From Corynebacterium sp. 13CS0277 (GTDB taxonomy: Bacteria; Actinomycetota; Actinomycetes; Mycobacteriales; Mycobacteriaceae), in NCBI RefSeq assembly GCF_002994655.1, contig NZ_PPDL01000015.1, positions 1-64,000 on the forward strand: DNA of 64,000 nucleotides, in the 5' to 3' direction. A model generated the notes under the pieces. It ran no database searches, had not been told where the DNA came from, and worked only from the letters and a program-made list of their open reading frames with translations. The position numbers were made by a program, and so were the translations under genes. Positions 54,243-64,000 of this stretch are shown one piece after another (the first letter of the stretch is position 1; every line of letters starts with the position of its first letter).

Positions 54243-54415
54243 GACACCCGTGGTGGCCGCACGTTGTGTTCGTTTCTTCGTGCAGCGCCGCGAGGGCCGC
54301 AAGGTCTGTACCGGCGTGGTTGTTTTCTGCCGTTGATGTTTGTCCTCTTTCTTTTTCTCGCTTCTCTTCTTCCCTTGAGCTTGTTTCTTACCCCTGTTGT
54401 TTTAGGCGGCCTGCT

Positions 54416-55930
54416 GTGATCCCTTTGAGCCTTGAAGACATCGCCACCCTCACCGGCGGCACCCTCGACCTGGTGGACGACCCCAGCGTGGAGGTCACCG
54501 GGTCGGTCGAGTTCGACTCCCGCAAACTCACCCCCGGTGGGCTGTTCGTCGCGCTGCCGGGCCTGCGGGTCGACGGCCACGACTTTGCCGCGCAGGCCAT
54601 CGCCGACGGGGCGGTGGCGGCACTCGCGGCCCGCCCGGTGGACGCGCCGGCGATCATCGCCGCGCCCGTGGAGCAGCCCGACAGCAACGCCGAGGCCTTC
54701 GACAACGACCCCACGGGCGCGACCGCCAGCGTGCTGGCGGCGATGAGTGCCCTGGCGCGCCACGTGGCAACCACACTCACGGCGCGCGGCATGACCATCA
54801 TTGGGGTGACGGGGTCCGCGGGGAAGACCTCGACGAAAGACATGATGGCGAGCCTGTTCCGGGCCGCGGGCCCGACGGTGGCTCCCCCTGGCAGCTTCAA
54901 CAACGAAATTGGGCACCCCTACACGGTGCTCACCTGCGAGGAAGACACCCGCTACCTGGTGGCGGAATTGTCGGCCCGCGGGGTGGGGCACGTGGCCCAC
55001 CTGGCGCGGATCGCGCCGCCCCGGATTGGGGTGGTGCTCAACGTCGGCACCGCGCACCTGGGGGAGTTCGGTGGCCGGGAGGTCATCGCGCAGGCCAAGG
55101 GCGAACTCGTTGAGGCGCTGCCGTCTGCCGCCGACGGCGGTGTGGCGGTGCTCAACGCCGACGATGAGTACGTGGCCGGCATGGCCGGCCGCACCACCGC
55201 GAAGGTGGTGCTGTTCTCCACGGCAGTCGATGCGGACACTGCGGCCGAGCGCGGGATCGACTACTTCGCAACCGAGCTGCGCACCGACGAGTTCGCCCGC
55301 GCCAGCTTCACCCTCCACACCCCGGCCGGGGTGGCGCCCGTGACGCTGAAAGTGGCCGGCGAACACCAGGTCGCCAACGCCCTGGCGGCCGCAGCGGCCG
55401 CCCTCGAAGCGGGGCTGCCCTTCGACCTCGTGGTCAAGGCACTGGGCTCCCACGAGGCGTCCTCGGCGCACCGCATGGACGTCCAACACCGCGCCGACGG
55501 GGTCACCGTCATCAACGACTCCTACAACGCCAACCCGGATTCCATGCGGGCGGGCCTGCGCGCCCTGGCCCGCATGGCGGACGCCCGCGGCGGAGCCCCC
55601 ACCATTGCGGTGCTGGGGCAGATGGGGGAGTTGGGCGACGCCGCCACCGAGGAACACCAAGCCCTGGCCGAGGAACTCGCCGCGCTGGGGGTGCGCTCCC
55701 TGGTCGCCGTCGGCACCGGGGTGCACATCGGTGCGCTCGCGGCACGGGCCGCGGAGCTCGGGATCGCGACCGTGAGCGCGGACAGCGCTGACGCCGCCGT
55801 CAACCTCGTCGACAATCAGCTCACCGCCTTCCTCGACCACGACGCCGCCCACCCGCCTGTCGTCCTCGTCAAGGCGTCCTATGCGGAAAGCCTGTGGCGG
55901 GTCGCCCAGGGGCTTCTCGCCACCGGCTAG
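54416..55930 (+). CDS. murF: UDP-N-acetylmuramoyl-tripeptide--D-alanyl-D-alanine ligase
   Basis: Adds D-Ala-D-Ala to complete the cytoplasmic pentapeptide precursor. 504 residues. The N-terminal domain starts [15 protein letters not shown] with [17 protein letters not shown]; the ATP site is [15 protein letters not shown] (about residue 131); [17 protein letters not shown] and GQMGELGD are C-terminal family motifs. GTG 54416 is the first start that keeps the conserved N-terminus; longer frames read through an obviously non-coding pyrimidine-rich leader. Matches Rv2157c. Confidence 0.94.
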   Translation: MIPLSLEDIATLTGGTLDLVDDPSVEVTGSVEFDSRKLTPGGLFVALPGLRVDGHDFAAQAIADGAVAALAARPVDAPAIIAAPVEQPDSNAEAFDNDPTGATASVLAAMSALARHVATTLTARGMTIIGVTGSAGKTSTKDMMASLFRAAGPTVAPPGSFNNEIGHPYTVLTCEEDTRYLVAELSARGVGHVAHLARIAPPRIGVVLNVGTAHLGEFGGREVIAQAKGELVEALPSAADGGVAVLNADDEYVAGMAGRTTAKVVLFSTAVDADTAAERGIDYFATELRTDEFARASFTLHTPAGVAPVTLKVAGEHQVANALAAAAAALEAGLPFDLVVKALGSHEASSAHRMDVQHRADGVTVINDSYNANPDSMRAGLRALARMADARGGAPTIAVLGQMGELGDAATEEHQALAEELAALGVRSLVAVGTGVHIGALAARAAELGIATVSADSADAAVNLVDNQLTAFLDHDAAHPPVVLVKASYAESLWRVAQGLLATG

Positions 55931-56093
55931 CCCGGCGCTGCTGCCGCCGGCAGCGCGCAGCGTGAAGCGACCTGCGCGCTTAGTAACTCTCACGGCGCAA
56001 CCGATACGCTGTGAAATCGAACCGAACACGCCCGTGCATGCCGTGCGCGTGGCACGTGGACGTCGACTACGCACAAAGGACCGGAAAACAACC

Positions 56094-57194
56094 GTGCAAC
56101 AGATCATTATCAGTGGGGCGCTCAGTTTCCTGGTGTCGATCTTCTTCACACCAGTACTGATTCGCTTCTTCAGCGCGGAGGGCCTCGGCCAGGAAATCCG
56201 CGAAGAGGGGCCGAAGTCTCACCTGCGGAAGCGTGGCACCCCCACCATGGGTGGTATCGCGATCCTCACCGGCATCGTGGTCGCCTACGTGGGTACGAAC
56301 CTGATTTCCTTGGCCCGCGGCACCGGCGGGTTTACCGCCTCCGGTCTGCTGGTGCTCGCGCTGACGATCTGCCTCGGCCTGCTCGGCTTCGCCGACGATT
56401 ACATCAAGCTCGCCAAGGGCCGGAACTTGGGCCTCAATAAGAAGGCCAAGCTCATTGGCCAGCTGGTGGTGTCGTTGCTGTTCGGCTGGGGAATTCTGAG
56501 CTTCGCCAACGACAAGGGGCTCACCCCGGGCAGCGGCAAGCTGTCGTTCATCCGCGACATCGACACCTTCCCCGTCAAGGTCGGCGCCGGGATCCTCGGC
56601 ATGATCGTGTTCCTCATCTTCGTGGTGTTCGTCATCAGTGCCTGGTCGAACGCCGTGAACCTCACCGATGGTCTTGATGGCCTGGCGGCGGGGTCGACGG
56701 CGATGGTCATGGGCGCGTACTCCATCATCACCTTCTGGCAGTTCCGCAACTCCTGCGCCATTGCCGCCGCCCCCGGCTGCTACCAGGTGCGCGACCCGCT
56801 GGACCTGGCGGTGCTCACCGCCGCCGGCATGGGCGCATGTTTGGGCTTTTTGTGGTGGAACGCCGCCCCGGCGAAGATCTTCATGGGCGACACCGGTTCG
56901 CTTGCACTCGGTGGCCTGGTCGCCGGTATCTCCTTCGCCTCCCGCACGGAACTGCTGATGATCATCATTGGCTCCCTGTTCGTCATCGAGGCCGCCTCCG
57001 TGGCGATTCAGATCATCGTGTTCCGCACCCGCGGCACCCGTTTCTTCCGCATGGCTCCCTTCCACCACCACTTTGAAAATGGTGGCTGGGCGGAAACCAC
57101 CGTCGTCATTCGTTTCTGGCTGATTACCGCCATGGCCTGCCTGGTCGGTGTGGCCTTGTTCTACTCGGATTGGCTCTACGCCGCCGGCGTCTAA
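56094..57194 (+). CDS. mraY: Phospho-N-acetylmuramoyl-pentapeptide transferase
   Basis: Makes lipid I by transferring phospho-MurNAc-pentapeptide to undecaprenyl phosphate. 366 residues, ten transmembrane helices. Catalytic signatures: [36 protein letters not shown] (DDD-region aspartates), [14 protein letters not shown], and [11 protein letters not shown]. The histidine-rich cytoplasmic motif [13 protein letters not shown] completes the set. GTG start with an AAAGGA-type site 18-24 nt upstream, so the ribosome-binding site is weak. Spacer of 163 nt from murF. Confidence 0.96.
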   Translation: MQQIIISGALSFLVSIFFTPVLIRFFSAEGLGQEIREEGPKSHLRKRGTPTMGGIAILTGIVVAYVGTNLISLARGTGGFTASGLLVLALTICLGLLGFADDYIKLAKGRNLGLNKKAKLIGQLVVSLLFGWGILSFANDKGLTPGSGKLSFIRDIDTFPVKVGAGILGMIVFLIFVVFVISAWSNAVNLTDGLDGLAAGSTAMVMGAYSIITFWQFRNSCAIAAAPGCYQVRDPLDLAVLTAAGMGACLGFLWWNAAPAKIFMGDTGSLALGGLVAGISFASRTELLMIIIGSLFVIEAASVAIQIIVFRTRGTRFFRMAPFHHHFENGGWAETTVVIRFWLITAMACLVGVALFYSDWLYAAGV

Positions 57195-57500
57195 GCACCT
57201 CGGTCGAGCCACCCTCATCGACGCACCGCCGCCCCTGGAATCTCCCCGGGGTTGGCGGTGCGTCGGCGTATGTCGGGGTGTGCGGGGGAGCGCCCGGGTG
57301 CGGGGTGTGCGAGTGTCTTCGCCCTCGGTGTCACAGGCGCACCAGTAGTATCAACTGATGACGACTGTCCACCGCCGTCGACGCAGGTTGCCCCCAGCCT
57401 GCGGGCCCAGAACCCAGCAGCACACGCGCCTCCTGTCAGGTGAGTGTGCTGTGGCGTGGCGGTGCGCGCCCCCGCTGCTGAAAGGTAACTCGAAGAAACC
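57195..57500. other. 306-bp spacer between mraY and murD
   Basis: Contains a 12-bp inverted repeat (57219-57265) and a TAGTAT element near 57342 that could be a -10 for murD. No gene. Confidence 0.6.
57219..57265 (+). terminator. Hairpin after mraY
   Basis: CGACGCACCGCC (57219-57230) pairs perfectly with GGCGGTGCGTCG (57254-57265); no T-run. Confidence 0.5.
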
Positions 57501-58922
57501 ATGACTTCTGTTGCATCCCCCCGCCTCCCGGAGAACCTGCGCGGCCAGGTGCTGGTGTGCGGCGCGGGCGTGTCCGGCGCGGGCTGCGCCCACATGCTCA
57601 GCGCTTTGGGCGTCCACGTCACCATCGCCGACGATAACGAAACCGCCCGCCTCCGCGTCGTGGAGGCCACCGGCTGCGACTCGGTGTCGACCGAGGACGC
57701 CGCCCGGCGGCTGGGGGAGTTCAGCGCGGTGGTGACCTCCCCGGGCTGGCGCCCGGAGACACCCCTGCTGCAGGCGGCGCAGGCCGCCGGCCACCGCGTC
57801 ATCGGCGACGTGGAGTTGGCGTGGCAGCTCGACCAGGCGGGCTGCTTCGGCGCGCCGCGTACCTGGCTGGTGGTCACCGGCACGAACGGGAAGACGACGA
57901 CGACGGCGATGCTGGCGGCCATGATGCAGCAGGGGCCGCGCACCGCGCAGGCGGTGGGCAACATTGGTGTCGCCATCGGCGACGCGCTGACCGCTACCCC
58001 GCGGGTGGATGTGCTCGTGGCGGAAATGTCCTCCTTCCAGTTGCACTGGTCGGATACGCTGCACCCGGCGGCGGGCGCGCTGCTCAACGTGGCGGAAGAT
58101 CACCTCGACTGGCACGGCGGTTACCCCGGCTATGCGGCGGCCAAGGCGCGCGCACTCGTCGGCGACGTGGCCGTGGTGGGCGTGGACTGTGCGGCAGCCG
58201 CCGCACAGCTGGAGCGCCTCAACGACCCCGCGACCCGCGTCATCGAGTTCACCGCCGGCGATCCGAAGCCGGGCCAGCTGGGCGTGCGCGACGGCATGCT
58301 CTACGACAATGCCTGTGGGGCGGGTGCGTTGTGCCCGGCCGACAACATCAGCCCGCAGGGGCCGGCGGGGATCTTGGACGCGTTGGCGGCCGCCGCGATC
58401 GCCCTGTCGCAGGGGATTACAGCTGAGCAGATCGCCGCCGCGCTCGCAGGCTTTGAGGTGGCCCCCCACCGGGGGCAGGTGGTGCACCGGCTGACCCCGG
58501 CACCGGGTGCTGACCCGATCGTGTTCGTGGATAACTCTAAGGCCACCAACCCCCACGCCGCAGAGCAGGCACTCGCCGGCTTCGCGCACGTGGTGTGGGT
58601 GGCCGGCGGGCAGCTCAAGGGTGCGGATGTCCGCCCCCTCGTTGCGTCCTGCGCGCCGCGCCTGCGGGCGGCGGTGCTGCTCGGCGTCGACGCCCCGCTC
58701 ATCGCGGAGGCGCTGACAGACGCGGCCCCGGAGGTGCCGGTCACCCTCATCGACGACACCGACCCCGCCCGCGCCATGGATGCCGCTGTCGCCGCCGCCA
58801 TCGCCGCCGCGCAGCCCGGTGACGCAGTGGTGCTGGCCCCGGCGGCTGCCAGCCTCGACATGTTCCAGGGCATGGGGCAGCGTGGCGACCTGTTTGCCGC
58901 CGCAGCCCGCGCCGCACACTAA
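57501..58922 (+). CDS. murD: UDP-N-acetylmuramoylalanine--D-glutamate ligase
   Basis: Second amino-acid-adding Mur ligase. 473 residues: the Rossmann-like N-terminal domain (VLVCGAGVSGAGCAHMLSALG), the ATP-binding motif VTGTNGKTTTTAML (about residue 127), the AEMSSFQLHW segment with the metal/carbamate region, and the C-terminal FVDNSKATNPHAAEQAL, in which NSKATN is diagnostic for MurD. AAAGGTAA precedes the ATG. ftsW follows after 16 nt. Matches Rv2155c. Confidence 0.95.
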   Translation: MTSVASPRLPENLRGQVLVCGAGVSGAGCAHMLSALGVHVTIADDNETARLRVVEATGCDSVSTEDAARRLGEFSAVVTSPGWRPETPLLQAAQAAGHRVIGDVELAWQLDQAGCFGAPRTWLVVTGTNGKTTTTAMLAAMMQQGPRTAQAVGNIGVAIGDALTATPRVDVLVAEMSSFQLHWSDTLHPAAGALLNVAEDHLDWHGGYPGYAAAKARALVGDVAVVGVDCAAAAAQLERLNDPATRVIEFTAGDPKPGQLGVRDGMLYDNACGAGALCPADNISPQGPAGILDALAAAAIALSQGITAEQIAAALAGFEVAPHRGQVVHRLTPAPGADPIVFVDNSKATNPHAAEQALAGFAHVVWVAGGQLKGADVRPLVASCAPRLRAAVLLGVDAPLIAEALTDAAPEVPVTLIDDTDPARAMDAAVAAAIAAAQPGDAVVLAPAAASLDMFQGMGQRGDLFAAAARAAH

Positions 58923-58938
58923 CGACGGGGAGACCACC

Positions 58939-60753
58939 ATGGATGCACGCAACTCCCGCCGCCGGCGGGTGCCGCAGGACAGCCCCGCCGCGAAGAAAGC
59001 CACGGCCGGTCGCGCCACCGCGCCGAACACCAAGGCCACGGGCCGACCGCCCCGGGCCACACAGCCCGCCCGCACCAGCAGCCGGGGCCTGGCGCGCCGC
59101 ATCGGCGACAACGTCGCCGATTTCCTGTCTCGCCCCAGCGTCGACTACACGATGCTGCTTATCATCACCGGTGCGCTCACCTTCGTCGGCCTCATCATGG
59201 CGGCGAGCATCACCGGCCCGTCGTCGTTCTACGACGACTCCGGCCAGTACATCTCCGGTGCGAGCGTGTACGGGCAGTTCCTGCGCCAGTTCATCATGGT
59301 GTGCCTCGGAGCCGTGGCGTTCTACTTCGCGCTGCGGATCTCCCCGGCGCAGCTGCGGCGCTTCACCCCGGCACTCATGGTGCTGGCGGTGGTGTTGCTG
59401 CTGCTGGTGTTCACCCCGCTCGGTATCGGCGAGGCGGAGAAGGGCTCCCAGTCGTGGCTGAAGTTCGGCCCGCTGCGCCTCCAGCCCAGTGAGGTCGCCA
59501 AGGTGGCCCTGGTGATGTGGGGTGCCGACTGGCTGGCCGGCCGCCGCGCCCGTCTCATCCCGCTGCTCGACCGGGTCGACAGGCTCATCGTCTACACCGG
59601 CATGATGGTGCTGGTCTGTGGCCTCATCTTCGCCGAAAACGACCTCGGTATGACCCTGACGGTGCTTGTGGTGGGCTCCATCGTGGTGTTCCTCGGCGGC
59701 GCCTCCTACAAGTCCATCGGCAGCGCCCTGGCGCTGTTCGTGCCGCTGGCGCTAGCGTTCATCTGGTTCGGCCACGGCTCCTCCGGCAACAACTTCCGCG
59801 CCTCCCGCCTGCAGACCTTCCTCGACGGTTTCACCGGCGACTTCGCGAATACCCAAAACGAGGCCTTCCAGTCCTACCAGGGGTTCCTCTCCCTGGCTGA
59901 GGGCGGGCTGTTCGGTGTCGGTGTGGGCCAGTCGCGCGCGAAGTGGTTCTACCTGCCGGAGGCGAAGAACGACTTCGTCTTCGCCATCGTCGGCGAGGAG
60001 CTCGGCAGCGTCGGCGCCATCATGGTGCTGCTGTTGTTCGTGTTCCTCGGGTTCTTCGGCCTGCGGGCCGCCCGCCGCAACGCCGACCCCTACCTGCGGT
60101 TCTTGGCCGGTGGCCTGGTGCTGGGCATCGTCTTCCAGGCGTTGTACAACATCGGCTACGTCGTCGGCCTGCTGCCGGTGACGGGTATTCAGCTGCCGCT
60201 GATCTCGGTGGGAGGTACCTCCACGATCATCACCTTGGCCTCCCTGGGATTGGTGGCGAACTGTGCCCGCCACGAGCCGGAGCACGTCTCCGCGATCGCG
60301 GATCGGGGCCGCAGCAACTTCGACAAGTGGTTGGGTTTGCCCGCACCCCGCCCGTACCGGGCAGATGCCCCGGAGGAGCCCACCCGGCGCCGCCCCCGCG
60401 GTGGCGAGGATGCGTCCGCGCGCAGGACTGCTGGGGAGGACACCGGTCGGGGGTCGCGTACCGCAGGCTCTGCTGCGCGCACCTCCCGGCAGCCGCGCAG
60501 CAGCCGGCAGGTGCCGGTGACCGCCCGTGGCCGCGCGGCGCGCAGCAGTGGCGGGGCCGCCGGCACCCCGCCCCGCGGCCGGGGGCGTTTGGGCGCCGAC
60601 AGTGCGCACGAGGACACGCCCCGCCGGGCCCGGGGCGCGGTGCGCCGCGAACGGACCGAGTACGAGCCGCGTGACCAGCGCCGCTCTCCCCGGGAGCAGC
60701 GCCGCACCCCGCGCGGCGGCCAGCGCCGCGGGCGCGGCACGGACCGCCGCTAG
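58939..60753 (+). CDS. ftsW: FtsW peptidoglycan polymerase (SEDS), extended tail
   Basis: SEDS-family glycosyltransferase that polymerises lipid II at the septum with FtsI. 604 residues: a basic disordered N-terminus of about 60 residues, ten transmembrane helices (about 70-445) including the catalytic loop Asp in the KNDFVFAIVGEELG region, and QLPLISVGGTSTI. The C-terminal tail of about 155 residues is almost entirely Arg/Gly/Ala/Pro/Ser, a strongly basic disordered extension longer than in E. coli FtsW. It may bind cytoplasmic partners (FtsZ in mycobacteria is an established precedent) but this is inference. GGGGAG 4-9 nt before the ATG. Confidence 0.93.
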   Translation: MDARNSRRRRVPQDSPAAKKATAGRATAPNTKATGRPPRATQPARTSSRGLARRIGDNVADFLSRPSVDYTMLLIITGALTFVGLIMAASITGPSSFYDDSGQYISGASVYGQFLRQFIMVCLGAVAFYFALRISPAQLRRFTPALMVLAVVLLLLVFTPLGIGEAEKGSQSWLKFGPLRLQPSEVAKVALVMWGADWLAGRRARLIPLLDRVDRLIVYTGMMVLVCGLIFAENDLGMTLTVLVVGSIVVFLGGASYKSIGSALALFVPLALAFIWFGHGSSGNNFRASRLQTFLDGFTGDFANTQNEAFQSYQGFLSLAEGGLFGVGVGQSRAKWFYLPEAKNDFVFAIVGEELGSVGAIMVLLLFVFLGFFGLRAARRNADPYLRFLAGGLVLGIVFQALYNIGYVVGLLPVTGIQLPLISVGGTSTIITLASLGLVANCARHEPEHVSAIADRGRSNFDKWLGLPAPRPYRADAPEEPTRRRPRGGEDASARRTAGEDTGRGSRTAGSAARTSRQPRSSRQVPVTARGRAARSSGGAAGTPPRGRGRLGADSAHEDTPRRARGAVRRERTEYEPRDQRRSPREQRRTPRGGQRRGRGTDRR

Positions 60754-60948
60754 CGCACGCGGGTGCGTGGGCCTTGAGTCGGTGCGTGTGCCGCGCACGG
60801 TTGTCGCAGGTGGGGCGCGCCGACGTTTCGCAGCGGGGTTGAACCACCGAGCGGGCCTAGACTGGACAGCTAGAGCTCGGCTGCGCGCCGGCGCTTGCTT
60901 TGTCTTTTTGCTCCCCGACGTTTGTCCCCAAGGTGGTGGAAGTTCCAG

Positions 60949-62070
60949 TTGAGCACCCCAACGAGCCCGCATCCCACAACGCCCCGGCCGCTGCGCGTCG
61001 TCGTCGCTGGCGGCGGTACCGCCGGCCACATTGAGCCCGCGCTGGCGGTCGCGGACGCGCTGCGCACCCACTTCGACGCCGACGTGGTGGCCCTGGGCAC
61101 GCCTAAAGGTTTGGAAGTTGACCTCGTCCCCGCCCGCGGCGTGGAACTTAAACTCATCGACCCGGTGCCGGTGCCCCGCAAGCCGAGCCTGGCGCTGCTG
61201 AAGCTGCCGGGCCGGGTGGCGGCCGCCGTGCGGCAGACCCGCGAGGTGCTGCGGGCGCATTCCGCTGACGCCGTCATCGGTTTCGGTGGCTATGTGTCCG
61301 CCCCGGCGTACCTGGCGGCCCGCAGCCTCAAGCTGCCGTTCTTCGTGCACGAGTCCAATGCCCGCGCGGGCCTGGCCAATAAGCTCGGCGTGGCGTTGGG
61401 CGGCGTGGGGCTGAACGCGGTGCCGAACTCGGGCCTGGCCGGCGACGTGGTGGGCGTGCCCATCCGCGCCGAGCTGGCGGCCACCGATCCGGGTGTGCTG
61501 GCCGAGCGCGCGCAGCGCGGCTACGCGCACTTCGGCCTCGATCCGGCCAAGCGCACCCTGCTCGTCACCGGCGGGTCCCAGGGCGCGCAGTCCATCAACG
61601 GCGCGGTGCAGGCCGCCGCCCGGGAGATCACCGACCAGGGTTTCCAGATCCTCCACGCGGTGGGGAAGAAGAACCCCCTGCCGGAGGCACACCCCGGCTA
61701 CGTGCCGGTGCCGTACATCGCCGAGATGGATTTGGCGCTCGCCGTCGCCGACATGGTGGTGTGCCGCTCCGGGGCGATGACGGTGGCGGAGACCACCGCC
61801 GCCCGGGTGCCGGCGGTGTATGTGCCGCTGCCGCACGGCAACGGCGAGCAGGCGCTCAACGCCGAAGCCGTGGTGGCCGCCGGCGCGGCCCGGTTGGTCG
61901 CCGACGCGGAGCTGTCGCCCGAGGTGGTGGTCCGCCACGTCACCGAGATCCTGGGTGACGCCGATCAGGCGGCCGCGATGCGGCACGCGGCAAGTGCATC
62001 GGAGGCGGGCAACGCCGCCGAAGTCATCGCCCGCCGTATCGCCGACGCGGTGGCCGCCCGCCGCAGCTAG
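60949..62070 (+). CDS. murG: MurG, lipid II-forming N-acetylglucosaminyltransferase
   Basis: Transfers GlcNAc from UDP-GlcNAc to lipid I at the inner membrane face. 373 residues, GT28. N-terminal GGGTAGHIEPALAVA, acceptor loop SFGGYVSAPAYLAA-like (GFGGYVSAPAYL), ESNARAGLANK, TGGSQGAQSING, and donor-site RSGAMTVAE with PLPHGNGEQALNAEAV. The start is TTG 60949, supported by GGAAG seven nt upstream and by the conserved N-terminus shortly after; a longer frame begins in a T-rich leader. Matches Rv2153c. Confidence 0.93.
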   Translation: MSTPTSPHPTTPRPLRVVVAGGGTAGHIEPALAVADALRTHFDADVVALGTPKGLEVDLVPARGVELKLIDPVPVPRKPSLALLKLPGRVAAAVRQTREVLRAHSADAVIGFGGYVSAPAYLAARSLKLPFFVHESNARAGLANKLGVALGGVGLNAVPNSGLAGDVVGVPIRAELAATDPGVLAERAQRGYAHFGLDPAKRTLLVTGGSQGAQSINGAVQAAAREITDQGFQILHAVGKKNPLPEAHPGYVPVPYIAEMDLALAVADMVVCRSGAMTVAETTAARVPAVYVPLPHGNGEQALNAEAVVAAGAARLVADAELSPEVVVRHVTEILGDADQAAAMRHAASASEAGNAAEVIARRIADAVAARRS

Positions 62071-62257
62071 CCCCGCGGGCATCTCGCCCTGGTCGCGGTG
62101 ACTGTTCTTTCTCTTCTTCTCCTGCGCGTCGTGGGTGGCCGCCTCTGGCTGCCGCGAGGTGCACCAAGCTTTTCGTGTTGTTTTTATGTTTGTCTCCCCG
62201 CTTCCCTCCCGCGCTGCGCGCGCGGGTGTGGCCGCGGGGAGCCAGTGAAGGTGTGTC

Positions 62258-63760
62258 ATGACTGACTCTGCTGCCCCCACCCCCTCCACCACCCCGGAGG
62301 ACACCACCCCCGTGGATCTGTCCCGCGTGCACCTCATCGGTATCGGTGGCGCCGGGATGTCGGGCGTGGCCCGGATTCTGCTCGCCAAGGGGGCCACGGT
62401 CACCGGCTCCGATATGCGGGATTCCCGCATCGTGTTGGCGCTGCGCGCCATGGGCGCGGATGTTGCTATCGGGCATGAGGCCTCGAACCTCACCCTGGGT
62501 GGGCAGTTGCCGACGGCGGTGGTGACGAGTTTCGCGGCGATCCCGCAGGATAACCCCGAGCTGGTGGCCGCCAAGGAGCACGGCATTCGGATCCTGCGCC
62601 GCTCCGACCTCTTGGCCGAGCTCATGAGCGAGTACACGGAGCTGCTGCTGGCCGGCACGCACGGCAAGACGTCGATGACGTCGCTGTCGGTGGTCGCCCT
62701 GCAGGCCGCGGGCCTGGATCCGAGCTTCGCGATCGGCGGACAGTTGAACAAGGCGGGCACGAACGCCCACCACGGCACCGGCGATATTTTCGTCGCGGAG
62801 GCCGACGAGTCGGATGCCTCGCTGCTGCGCTACCGGCCGACGATCGCGGTGGTCAACAATGTCGAGCCGGATCACCTCGACTACTTCCACACCGCGGAGG
62901 CCTACTACGAGGTCTTTGATAAGTTCGCCGACCGCATCACTCCGGAGGGCACGCTCGTGGTGTGCCTCAACGACGAGGGCGCGGCGGCCCTGGGTGAGCG
63001 GGCGCAGGCCCGCGGCATCCGGGTGGCGGGCTACGGCCTGCAGGCGGATGCGGACGCCCACCCGGACATCCCCGCCCGAGCCATCATCACCTCGTTTGAG
63101 GTCACGGACTTCGGCACGAGCTTTGACTGCCGGGTGGACCTCGAGGGGCAGGACTCGCAGGAGGTGCACGTCGACTGCCACGTCCCCGGCGAGCACATGA
63201 TGCTCAACGCGGCGGGTTCCCTCCTGGCCACCGCCCTGGCGGGTGGCGACGTGCAGCGCCTCGCCGAGGGCCTGAGTGGGTTTACCGGTGTGCGCCGCCG
63301 CTTTGAGCACCGTGGCACCATCGCCGAGGGCCCGTTCCTGGGTGCCCGGGTCTTCGACGATTACGCCCACCACCCGACTGAGGTGGCGGCGGTGCTCAAG
63401 GCCTCCCACGCGAAGCTGCAGGCCCAGGGGGAGGGCGGCCAGGTTGTCGTCGTGTTCCAGCCGCACATGTACTCCCGCACCGTGGAGTTCGCGCAGGAAT
63501 TCGCCGACGCCTTGTCGCTGGCGGATAAGGTCATCGTCCTGGACGTCTACGGTGCCCGGGAGCAGCCGGTGCCGGGTGTGGACGGGCGCACCATCTCCGA
63601 CAAGGTCAGCGCCGAGGTGATCTACGAGCCCGACATGTCGAAGGTGGCCGAGCGCGTGGCCTCCGTCGCGCAGCCCGGGGACCTGATCCTCACCATGGGT
63701 GCGGGGTCCGTGACGATGCTCGCCGACGATATTCTCGAACGCCTCGCCTACGGGGAGTAA
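62258..63760 (+). CDS. murC: UDP-N-acetylmuramate--L-alanine ligase
   Basis: First Mur ligase; adds L-alanine to UDP-MurNAc. 500 residues. N-terminal nucleotide-binding motif [24 protein letters not shown] site [13 protein letters not shown] (about residue 132), and the C-terminal [16 protein letters not shown] motif that is characteristic of MurC. GAAGGTG precedes the ATG. The 187-bp spacer from murG is pyrimidine-rich. ftsQ follows after 93 nt. Matches Rv2152c. Confidence 0.96.
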   Translation: MTDSAAPTPSTTPEDTTPVDLSRVHLIGIGGAGMSGVARILLAKGATVTGSDMRDSRIVLALRAMGADVAIGHEASNLTLGGQLPTAVVTSFAAIPQDNPELVAAKEHGIRILRRSDLLAELMSEYTELLLAGTHGKTSMTSLSVVALQAAGLDPSFAIGGQLNKAGTNAHHGTGDIFVAEADESDASLLRYRPTIAVVNNVEPDHLDYFHTAEAYYEVFDKFADRITPEGTLVVCLNDEGAAALGERAQARGIRVAGYGLQADADAHPDIPARAIITSFEVTDFGTSFDCRVDLEGQDSQEVHVDCHVPGEHMMLNAAGSLLATALAGGDVQRLAEGLSGFTGVRRRFEHRGTIAEGPFLGARVFDDYAHHPTEVAAVLKASHAKLQAQGEGGQVVVVFQPHMYSRTVEFAQEFADALSLADKVIVLDVYGAREQPVPGVDGRTISDKVSAEVIYEPDMSKVAERVASVAQPGDLILTMGAGSVTMLADDILERLAYGE

Positions 63761-63853
63761 CCCCCGTCCGCCTCGGCACGCCCGCCACCCGCGGCGGGCT
63801 GTGTGCCGCTGTTCGCCCGCCCCAATTTCTTTTGCGCCCCAAGGACACCCCGC

Positions 63854-64000
63854 ATGCCTCACATTCCGGACCCCGCCCGCGAGAACGACCCCGCCGACAT
63901 CCGCGTGGATGACGCTGCAGCGCAGCGCGCGGTCGAGGAGGCGACGGGTGGGTCGGGGTGGCGGCAGTTGGCGCTGCGCACCAAGATCGCTTTCGGCGCC
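63854..64000 (+). CDS. ftsQ: Division protein FtsQ, N-terminal part (cut by window end)
   Basis: Begins with ATG 63854 after AAGGA and 8 nt spacing; 49 codons are visible. The start is a charged, acidic cytoplasmic segment (PARENDPADIRVDDAAAQRAVEE) followed by RQLALRTKIAFGA, which looks like the entry to the single transmembrane helix. Identity rests mainly on position after murC (as Rv2151c) and on this topology; the POTRA and FtsQ domains lie outside the window. Confidence 0.8.
   Translation, partial: MPHIPDPARENDPADIRVDDAAAQRAVEEATGGSGWRQLALRTKIAFGA

Noticed and set aside
59752..62778. 1008-codon minus-strand frame opposite ftsW-murG-murC
   Set aside because: Spans three certain genes and their spacers on the other strand; no recognisable domain.

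Overview
The window looks like a high-GC Corynebacterium (Mycobacteriales) chromosome. Three things point there: genus-typical genes (ltsA-type asparagine synthetase, bcc-aa3 respiratory genes with a diheme cytochrome c1, GT-C mannosyltransferases, PknL with PASTA repeats, DUF3043/DUF4191 proteins), frequent GTG/TTG starts, and gene order. From glnA to ftsQ the order follows, with gaps, the M. tuberculosis block Rv2220 (glnA1) to Rv2151c (ftsQ). It is ordinary conserved core chromosome: I see no phage, insertion sequence, CRISPR array, tRNA or rRNA.

Layout. 0-10.8 kb: nitrogen and lipoate metabolism (glnA; a minus-strand aceF-lipB-lipA-DUF4191 run; pepA; ilvE). 10.8-14.1 kb: DUF3043-cobU-cobT-cobS, late cobalamin assembly. 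14.3-24.4 kb: Fe-S assembly (erpA), ltsA, and the cytochrome oxidase/bc1 genes ctaC-ctaF and ctaE-qcrC-qcrA-qcrB, which together encode most of the respiratory supercomplex. 24.4-26.3 kb: an unusually long stretch without a credible gene. 26.3-28.7 kb: two secreted NlpC/P60 peptidoglycan hydrolases, the first behind a c-di-AMP (ydaO-type) riboswitch and MtrA-like direct repeats. 28.8-43 kb: envelope lipid/lipoglycan genes (pimB', plsC, mptC, mptA, idsA) with glk, an RNase AS, aroG, and the kinase pknL beside its probable DNA-binding substrate. 43.2-46.6 kb: metF, a GNAT acetyltransferase, a HEPN protein and a DUF3040 membrane protein. 47.2-64 kb: the division/cell-wall (dcw) cluster mraZ-rsmH-ftsL-ftsI-murE-murF-mraY-murD-ftsW-murG-murC-ftsQ (ftsQ cut by the window end).

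The genes converge on envelope and energy metabolism: cytoplasmic peptidoglycan precursor synthesis (murE/F/D/C, mraY, murG), polymerisation and crosslinking (ftsW, ftsI), precursor amidation (ltsA), hydrolysis (two NlpC/P60 enzymes), phospholipid and lipomannan synthesis, and PASTA-kinase signalling. No wholly new system is apparent. The more interesting signals are regulatory: a 10-bp-period MraZ operator, tandem 11-bp-period repeats plus a riboswitch before nlpC, a three-hairpin leader before the second nlpC, and a recurrent arrangement in which a -10-like hexamer lies 7-8 nt before the start codon (predicted leaderless mRNAs) in about a dozen genes. Several start codons were chosen on that basis or on ribosome-binding sites, so they differ from the longest open frames.
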